Shown: piece by piece, positions 31,881-37,608 of the stretch
Position numbering within the stretch: the stretch's first letter is position 1
Layout: each line of letters begins with the position of its first letter
NCBI GenBank assembly: GCA_020027535.1
Contig: JAHRAK010000032.1
Span: 1 to 37,608, forward strand
DNA length: 37,608 bases
Direction of reading: 5' to 3'
Source of the DNA: Nitrospirales bacterium
GTDB lineage: Bacteria; Nitrospirota; Nitrospiria; Nitrospirales; UBA8639
The notes under the pieces: generated by a model
Told to the model about the DNA's origin: nothing
Databases searched by the model: none
Seen by the model: only the letters and a program-made list of their open reading frames with translations
Program-made: the position numbers and the translations under genes

Positions 31881-31963
31881 TGTACAAAACTCAACAAATT
31901 GTACAATTTGTACATATTGTACAAAACTTTACAAAATGTAACATTTGTACAAAATGTGACGAA
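31881..31963. repeat. AT-rich array with about 9-bp periodicity, TGTACAAAA consensus
   Basis: Units start at 31881, 31891, 31900, 31909, 31918, 31928, 31937, 31946 and 31955: TGTACA, TCAACA, TGTACA, TGTACA, TGTACA, TTTACA, TGTAAC, TGTACA and TGTGAC, each followed by three or four A/T-rich bases. Spacing is 9 bases with two 10-base steps. Many units are centred on the palindrome TTGTACAA. The array lies between the helicase (+) and DUF971 (-). It may be a minisatellite or a set of protein-binding sites. It is not CRISPR: there are no long repeats or unique spacers. Confidence 0.75.
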
Positions 31964-32004
31964 CTTGGAAGAAATAACAGGATTTCAAGAAATGCAGAAA
32001 ATTG

Positions 32005-32028
32005 AAAAAAGGCGGCTCAGAGGAGCCG
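32005..32028 (-). terminator. Intrinsic terminator of the recO-DUF971 unit
   Basis: On the minus strand, CGGCTC and GAGCCG pair around the loop CTCT (32013-32028), and after CC comes a run of six T (32010-32005). This is a standard Rho-independent terminator. It overlaps the last codons and TGA of the DUF971 gene. Confidence 0.75.
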
Positions 32029-32382
32029 GCGGGAGGGTTTTTTCTCCGCGGCCGGATCTTTATCAGGCCGGCAGAGGTCGCATTGACACATTTGCCGAAG
32101 TTTCCCGAACGCATACAACCCGGTATCATGCCCGTCACTCCAAAGCAGGCGTAAGGCATAATGCCCCACCGGCTGGATATCCTTCAGCATGATCAGCATC
32201 GGGACGTCATCGGGTTTCAGTTTCAACTCGCCGGTCCATTCATCCGTACAGGCCGCACAGGGGCAGTGTAACCGCAGATACCGAATCGGATAGACGCCTT
32301 GGTGCCCATCGCTCCACGCGATGCCGAACACGCCCTTCTCGATCCACTTCATATCTTCGGGGTGAATGATCTCCGTGCCCAT
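32017..32382 (-). CDS. DUF971 protein (gamma-butyrobetaine hydroxylase-like N-terminal domain)
   Basis: A 121-residue protein. IAWSDGHQGVYPIRYLRLHCPCAAC near residue 21 and VGHYALRLLWSDGHDTGLYAFGKLRQMC near residue 71 give the DUF971 pattern, with cysteines in CPCAAC and CQCDLC that may bind metal. Bacterial DUF971 proteins are often near mrp/Fe-S genes and are thought to act in cofactor assembly; function here is unknown. AAAGG lies nine bases upstream of the ATG. It follows recO on the same strand. Confidence 0.88.
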   Translation of the reverse strand: MGTEIIHPEDMKWIEKGVFGIAWSDGHQGVYPIRYLRLHCPCAACTDEWTGELKLKPDDVPMLIMLKDIQPVGHYALRLLWSDGHDTGLYAFGKLRQMCQCDLCRPDKDPAAEKKPSRRLL

Positions 32383-32413
32383 GTCTCGACGCCTTTCCCG
32401 CTCTCACATCTTG

Positions 32414-33190
32414 CTATACGAGACCATACGGCACCGGTTCCGGCTCCGCCGCCAACAACTCTTTTTCCGGCAACCGTTTCCCGACAACGGTTCTCGCATA
32501 GGTTTCGACAATGTCTTCGACTTCCCTCCGTACCTGGCCTGTCGCCTTCAGCCGCGCCGCAAGCGCAAATGGGATGCGCCGAGCTTGGCGGAGAAATGCC
32601 GTGCTTCCCTGAGACATCGGCAAACAATAGTCCCAATTGCCCTGATCGCACGGTCTACACAATCTCCCCCCGGCCGAAGGAGAAAACCTGGATGACTGCG
32701 CTGCAACATCCCGGCCACAGGATGCACACTGATCGATCTGTGGTTGAAACCCTGATTGTCCCAGGACCTGAATCTGAAAAATCACCGTAAGTAACCCCGG
32801 ATCATCCGTTCGGGCCAACGAGCGCAATCCCTCCAGCAGCGTGTGAAAAATCGTGGGACTCGAGTCACGGTCCGCCGTCACGCCGTCAACCAAGGCCACC
32901 ATACAAGAAGCCGCCCAGATATGGTCCAAGTTCTCTCGCAACGAGATGAAGGATTCGAGGCTATCAACTTGGCTGACCGATGCAAGGCCGTCATTGCGCT
33001 TGTCGAACAATGTGAGATTGACCGACGAAAAAGGTTCGAGCATGCCGCCGAATCGACTTTTCATCCGGCGCGCGCCGCGTGCAATGCCTCGAACCTTCCC
33101 GAGTCGAAGAGAAAAAAACGTGAGAATACGGTCAGCTTCTCCCCAGCGCATGCTTTTGAGCACGATCGCATTGGTGGTGACAAGAGCCAT
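32414..33190 (-). CDS. recO: DNA repair protein RecO
   Basis: A 258-residue protein. The N-terminal OB-fold starts ALVTTNAIVLKSMRWGEADRIL and continues FFSLRLGKVRGIARGARRMKSRFGG, as in RecO. The helical part contains a zinc-type cysteine set (CASCGRDV, later LCRPCDQ). RecO anneals SSB-coated DNA and loads RecA in the RecFOR pathway. It lies 31 bases upstream of the DUF971 gene and downstream of mgtE (68 bases). The length is normal. Confidence 0.95.
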   Translation of the reverse strand: MALVTTNAIVLKSMRWGEADRILTFFSLRLGKVRGIARGARRMKSRFGGMLEPFSSVNLTLFDKRNDGLASVSQVDSLESFISLRENLDHIWAASCMVALVDGVTADRDSSPTIFHTLLEGLRSLARTDDPGLLTVIFQIQVLGQSGFQPQIDQCASCGRDVAAQSSRFSPSAGGRLCRPCDQGNWDYCLPMSQGSTAFLRQARRIPFALAARLKATGQVRREVEDIVETYARTVVGKRLPEKELLAAEPEPVPYGLV

Positions 33191-33258
33191 ACAAGGACGT
33201 CACTCGTCGGATTCAGAGGGGGAGCACCAAGAACCCCTTCGCCCCTTCAACCGGGCAG

Positions 33259-34695
33259 TTATTTCAGATACTCCAGCATTATGGTGGCGAATCCAAGGTA
33301 GATGCTGACCCCCGTGATGTCCATGGCCGTGGTGATAAACGGTCCTGCCGCCACGGCCGGGTCAACATGAAACTTTCGTAAGAGTAACGGGGTCACCGTG
33401 GCTATACTCGACGAAATAAGAAACGTAATCAGTAAGGCCCCACCAACCACCAATCCTAAATATCCGTTTCCCTGCCACATCCATCCCGTTAGAAAAAGTA
33501 ACGTTCCACAGATCACACCCAAGAGTAACCCGATACGCAATTCTCGAAACACGACCTTCCAAATATCACTGTGCTCAACATGACCCGTCGCAAGCCCCCG
33601 AATGATCAGCGTCGAAGATTGAAGCCCCAGGTTCCCGCCCATCGCTGCAATCACGGGAATAAAGATCACCACGGCCACGACCTCCTGAATCGTGAACCGG
33701 AACCACCACAGGATGAGTCCCGACACAAGGCTTCCGGCCAAATTGGTAAACAACCAGGGGAACCGCAGGCCCGCGGCCAGAAGACTGGGGATGCGCATCT
33801 GAGCGTCTTCTTCGGCGGCTCCGGCCATCTTCAACATATCCTTGGTGTCTTCATCTCGAATGACGTCCACCACGTCGTCTACCGTAATAATTCCCACGAG
33901 CCGATGTTCGGGATCGACAACCGGGATCGCCAAGAGGTTGTAGTTTGCCACCTGACTGGCGACTTCTTTTTGTGCGGTCTCCACGCTCACACTAATGACG
34001 TCGCGGAAAAGCAGGCTTTTCAGGGGCGCCGTTGGAGCCACCACCAGTAATTCACGCAACGACACCACGCCCGTGAGCCGCCCTTGACGGTCCGTTGCAT
34101 AAATATAAAACACGGTCTCGGCCTTGGTGGCCTGTTGCAGGCGCTGGATCGCTTCCCGGGCCGTGGTTTCTTCGGGCAGCGAGAAGAACTCCGTCGTCAT
34201 GATGCTGCCGGCCGTTCCCTTGGGGTACGCCATCAGATTGGCCACCTCTTGAGACTCTTCGGCCTTCATCAGCGGCAAAATATTCTGCGCCAATTCCTCG
34301 GGCAGGACGCCCAAAATATCCGCGGCGTCATCAGCCGGCACGGTCCGTAACATCCACGCAATATCGGCGGCGTTCCGCTCCTCAAGCAGTTCCAGAATCA
34401 TCTCGTCACTCAACTCGCTCACGACTTTTCCCTGCTCCGCCACGCCTTCGACCAATTCAAAGATCGTCCGTCGTTCTTGAGACGCATCCAAATTCATAAT
34501 CACCCGGGCAATATCCGCAGGATGCAACCGGGCAATCAGATTCGTCAGGTTTGAAATGGCACCACGCTTCAAGAGACGACGCGTCGAGAGCCGCACCACG
34601 TCAAATTTGCTTTGACTATTGGTCGGCCCCGAAGCGGCCTGCTCCTTGGCGGTCACAGAGGTACCTGGGGTCATGGTCTTTACCGGATCCGTCAT
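33259..34695 (-). CDS. mgtE: Magnesium transporter MgtE
   Basis: A 478-residue protein. An N-terminal superhelical MgtE-N domain (about 40-150, with LHPADIARVIMNL and DDAADILGVLPEE) is followed by a pair of CBS domains (about 150-275) that sense cytoplasmic magnesium, and by five transmembrane helices (about 300-478, ending GVSIYLGFATIMLEYLK). This is the full MgtE layout for gated Mg2+ uptake. The ATG overlaps the era stop codon as ATGA, so translation is likely coupled. Confidence 0.96.
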   Translation of the reverse strand: MTDPVKTMTPGTSVTAKEQAASGPTNSQSKFDVVRLSTRRLLKRGAISNLTNLIARLHPADIARVIMNLDASQERRTIFELVEGVAEQGKVVSELSDEMILELLEERNAADIAWMLRTVPADDAADILGVLPEELAQNILPLMKAEESQEVANLMAYPKGTAGSIMTTEFFSLPEETTAREAIQRLQQATKAETVFYIYATDRQGRLTGVVSLRELLVVAPTAPLKSLLFRDVISVSVETAQKEVASQVANYNLLAIPVVDPEHRLVGIITVDDVVDVIRDEDTKDMLKMAGAAEEDAQMRIPSLLAAGLRFPWLFTNLAGSLVSGLILWWFRFTIQEVVAVVIFIPVIAAMGGNLGLQSSTLIIRGLATGHVEHSDIWKVVFRELRIGLLLGVICGTLLFLTGWMWQGNGYLGLVVGGALLITFLISSSIATVTPLLLRKFHVDPAVAAGPFITTAMDITGVSIYLGFATIMLEYLK

Positions 34696-35594
34696 GGTTG
34701 TGTTGAGTATCCCAATTCCACCAACAAGCGGTCATCATCGCGCCATGCGTCTTTTACTTTCACATGGAGTTGCAAATACACCTTGCCTGCCAAAGCCTCT
34801 GCCAACTCCAACCGGGCGGCGGTGCCGATCGCTTTTAACCGCGCCCCGGATTTTCCGATCACAATCGCCTTCTGGCCGGGTTTTTCAACGAAAATGGACG
34901 CGGCGATCTTGGTCACGCGTTTTTCTTCCTGAAACTCGTCCACCTTCACGGCTACGGCATAGGGCAGTTCCGCCTTGGTCGATTCAATGACTTTTTCCCG
35001 TATGGTCTCCGCCGCCAAATGACGCCATGACTGGTCCGTCACAAAACTTTCATCGAAGGCTTCGTCCTGCTCGACGACTCGATCAAAGGCCAGCGACGCC
35101 AACCGGTCAACGTTCAGGCCGGTTTTAGCCGATAATGGAACAATTTCCGTCCACTCCCCCAACGTACGATACGCCTCGATCACCGGCAACACGTGACGTT
35201 TACGAATCAAATCGATTTTATTCACCAACAAAAAAACAGGTAACCCTTGCGGTCGCCCGTGCTTCGAGAATATTTGATCTACCACAAATCGATCGGCAGG
35301 GCCAGGCAAATTTCGTCCATCGACCATGACCGCAAGCACGTCGGCATCATGAACGGCATCCAACGCCGTTCGCACCATGAGTTTATTGAGTCGATGCCAA
35401 GGCCGATGCAGCCCGGGCGTATCCAACAACGCCAACTGACCTTGCGGGAAATGCGCCACTCCAAGAATCCGGGAACGCGTGGTCTGGGGTTTGTCGGAAA
35501 CAATGGCAATTTTTTGATTGACCAACGTGTTGACGAGGGTGGATTTCCCCACGTTGGAACAGCCCACAACAGCCATCGTACCGAATTTCATCAT
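34692..35594 (-). CDS. era: GTPase Era
   Basis: A 300-residue protein with an N-terminal GTPase domain: G1 GCSNVGKST (about 11-19), G3 DTPGLH, G4 NKIDLI, and a C-terminal KH domain containing VEKPGQKAIVIGKSGARLKAIG. Era binds 16S rRNA and assists 30S maturation. It precedes mgtE with a four-base overlap. No other ribosome-maturation genes flank it in the window. Confidence 0.96.
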   Translation of the reverse strand: MMKFGTMAVVGCSNVGKSTLVNTLVNQKIAIVSDKPQTTRSRILGVAHFPQGQLALLDTPGLHRPWHRLNKLMVRTALDAVHDADVLAVMVDGRNLPGPADRFVVDQIFSKHGRPQGLPVFLLVNKIDLIRKRHVLPVIEAYRTLGEWTEIVPLSAKTGLNVDRLASLAFDRVVEQDEAFDESFVTDQSWRHLAAETIREKVIESTKAELPYAVAVKVDEFQEEKRVTKIAASIFVEKPGQKAIVIGKSGARLKAIGTAARLELAEALAGKVYLQLHVKVKDAWRDDDRLLVELGYSTQP

Positions 35595-35715
35595 TCAACC
35601 AAAGCGGAAGGAACAGACAGGGGAAGAGTCGAGGCAGGAAAACCTAAGCGGTCATGCAACCATCAGACACCTCCTCCTTCCCCCCGACCCTCTCCTTCCA
35701 CAGGAAAGGGAGATT
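35595..35715. other. Spacer between ftsB and era
   Basis: Holds a CT-rich imperfect hairpin (CCCTCTCCTTCC near 35688-35699 with GGAAAGGGAG near 35703-35712) of the GC-hairpin repeat type; no gene. Confidence 0.45.
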
Positions 35716-36042
35716 CTACGGCGACTCAACAAATTGATACACCGTCTCTCCTTCCTTCACGTACCCCAACCGCTCCCGTGCCACTTGTTCCAAGGTAAAG
35801 AGATCGGATTCCAGAAGATCGATGTCCTCTCGAAGAGCCGTGTTCGCCTGCTCCAAGGAGGCAATCTCTTCTTGCGTCCTGTCAAGTTCTTGAGTCATCT
35901 TCCAATACTGGGGTAACCCCGTTCCCTCCAACATCCAAACCAGGCACAGCACGATCCCAATGCTGACACCCAGTGGATAGACCACCGATCGTGGGATGGA
36001 CCACCGACTCGGTTTCTCCAGTTTTCGATTCTGGCGGACCAC
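35716..36042 (-). CDS. Septum formation initiator FtsB/DivIC family
   Basis: A 108-residue bitopic membrane protein. A basic cytoplasmic N-terminus is followed by one helix (about residues 22-38), then a coiled coil (EIASLEQANTALREDIDLLESDLFTLEQVARERLGY) ending in VKEGETVYQF, the hallmark of FtsB/DivIC. It bridges FtsL and FtsQ in the divisome. The start is GTG with GGAAGG just upstream, inside the end of eno. The linkage eno-ftsB is common in bacteria and supports the call. Confidence 0.9.
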   Translation of the reverse strand: MVRQNRKLEKPSRWSIPRSVVYPLGVSIGIVLCLVWMLEGTGLPQYWKMTQELDRTQEEIASLEQANTALREDIDLLESDLFTLEQVARERLGYVKEGETVYQFVESP

Positions 36043-36043
36043 C

Positions 36044-37333
<1,290 letters not shown>

Positions 37334-37608
37334 TCACGCGTCGCTTTTTGTCAAGAGGAACGGCTCACGCAGGCTGGCGCCTGTACACCAAGGGATGAAA
37401 ATGGGATGCCTTGCACCAATTTGTCACTCCTGTCTGTGTTCAGTCATTCGTTGACAATTTTCACCGCTTCCCCTTCGACAGACTCAGGATGCCTCAGTTC
37501 CCCGCCTTGGTAAGACAACCCCCTCAATCCCCCTTATCAGGGGGACTGCAGAGCCCTTTCTACCCCCCTGATAAGGGGGGCCAGGGGGGTTCAGCTCTGA
37601 CGCCACCC
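37334..37608. repeat. Right-edge gap with two GC hairpins
   Basis: Upstream region of eno. At 37529-37544 (CCCCCT/AGGGGG around TATC) and 37563-37580 (CCCCCCT/AGGGGGG around GATA) are two near-identical hairpins, flanked by CCCTCAATCC and GGCCAGGGGGGTTCAG. They resemble the dispersed elements at 152-330. No gene reaches the right edge. Confidence 0.6.

Noticed and set aside
31881-31963. CRISPR array
   Set aside because: Units are about 9 bases with no spacers, and no cas gene is near.
31881-31963. Chromosome origin with DnaA boxes
   Set aside because: Units do not resemble TTATCCACA, and no dnaA, dnaN or parAB genes are near.
32031-32043. Terminator for the + strand helicase transcript (TTTTTT at 32038-32043)
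   Set aside because: The nearest stem is separated from the T run by several bases, whereas the same stem has a perfect T tail on the minus strand.
31737-32192. Forward frame through the 9-bp array giving a repetitive peptide (LYNLYILYK-like)
   Set aside because: The period is a multiple of three, so repeats would appear in any open frame. It starts inside the helicase end and runs over the opposite DUF971 gene; no Shine-Dalgarno sequence or family match.

Overview
The window is a gene-dense bacterial chromosome segment. Its content fits a Nitrospirota genome, probably a Nitrospira-like nitrite oxidiser. That is inference from a molybdenum-cofactor/Mrp/multihaem cytochrome cluster, two TatC proteins, tandem DUF507 proteins and many short palindromic dispersed repeats; no rRNA or nitrite oxidoreductase gene is present to confirm it.

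Layout. 1-945 (+): the tail of an NFACT-R protein and a nitroreductase. 1233-3796 (-): an ABC exporter whose ATPase and permease genes are separated by a frameshifted HEPN gene. 3820-10342 (-): a probable operon htrA/degQ, tatC, mogA, mrp, moeA, mobB and a six-haem NapC/NirT-like cytochrome, linking molybdopterin assembly, Fe-S/P-loop maturation, Tat export and periplasmic quality control. 10633-12331 (+): a zinc alcohol dehydrogenase, a BrnT toxin pseudogene with an intact BrnA-like antitoxin, and tRNA-Thr(TGT). 12698-20995 (-): a long housekeeping run with cyclophilin, a seven-repeat propeller protein, a second divergent TatC, DUF465, RimI, TsaB, an outer-membrane-type lipoprotein, RadA, an Ig-like plus degenerate HAD-like protein, two DUF507 proteins and a cyclophilin-like protein. 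21164-22995 (-): an AT-richer islet of small accessory genes (orphan antitoxin, conserved unknown, DUF4160/DUF2442 pair, PD-(D/E)xK-like protein). 23077-24608 (+): a DEDD exonuclease and a PP2C phosphatase. 24812-26999 (-): riboflavin synthase between two very short membrane proteins, then an MFS transporter. 27385-31828 (+): a ClC protein lacking its gating glutamate, and a Ski2/HelY-like helicase encoded as two separate genes in swapped order. 31881-31963: an AT-rich array with a period of about 9 bp. 32017-37333 (-): DUF971, recO, mgtE, era, ftsB and eno.

The most unusual object is the split, order-swapped helicase at 28811-31828: motifs IV-VI and the C-terminal DSHCT-type region come first and motifs I-III come second, in separate genes on the same strand. 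Also notable are the 9-bp array just after it, the HEPN gene inside an ABC operon with a one-base homopolymer lesion, the paired divergent TatC proteins, and the ClC protein that has lost both glutamates used for proton coupling. Intergenic regions are filled with two or three families of short inverted repeats, which explains most of the non-coding DNA.
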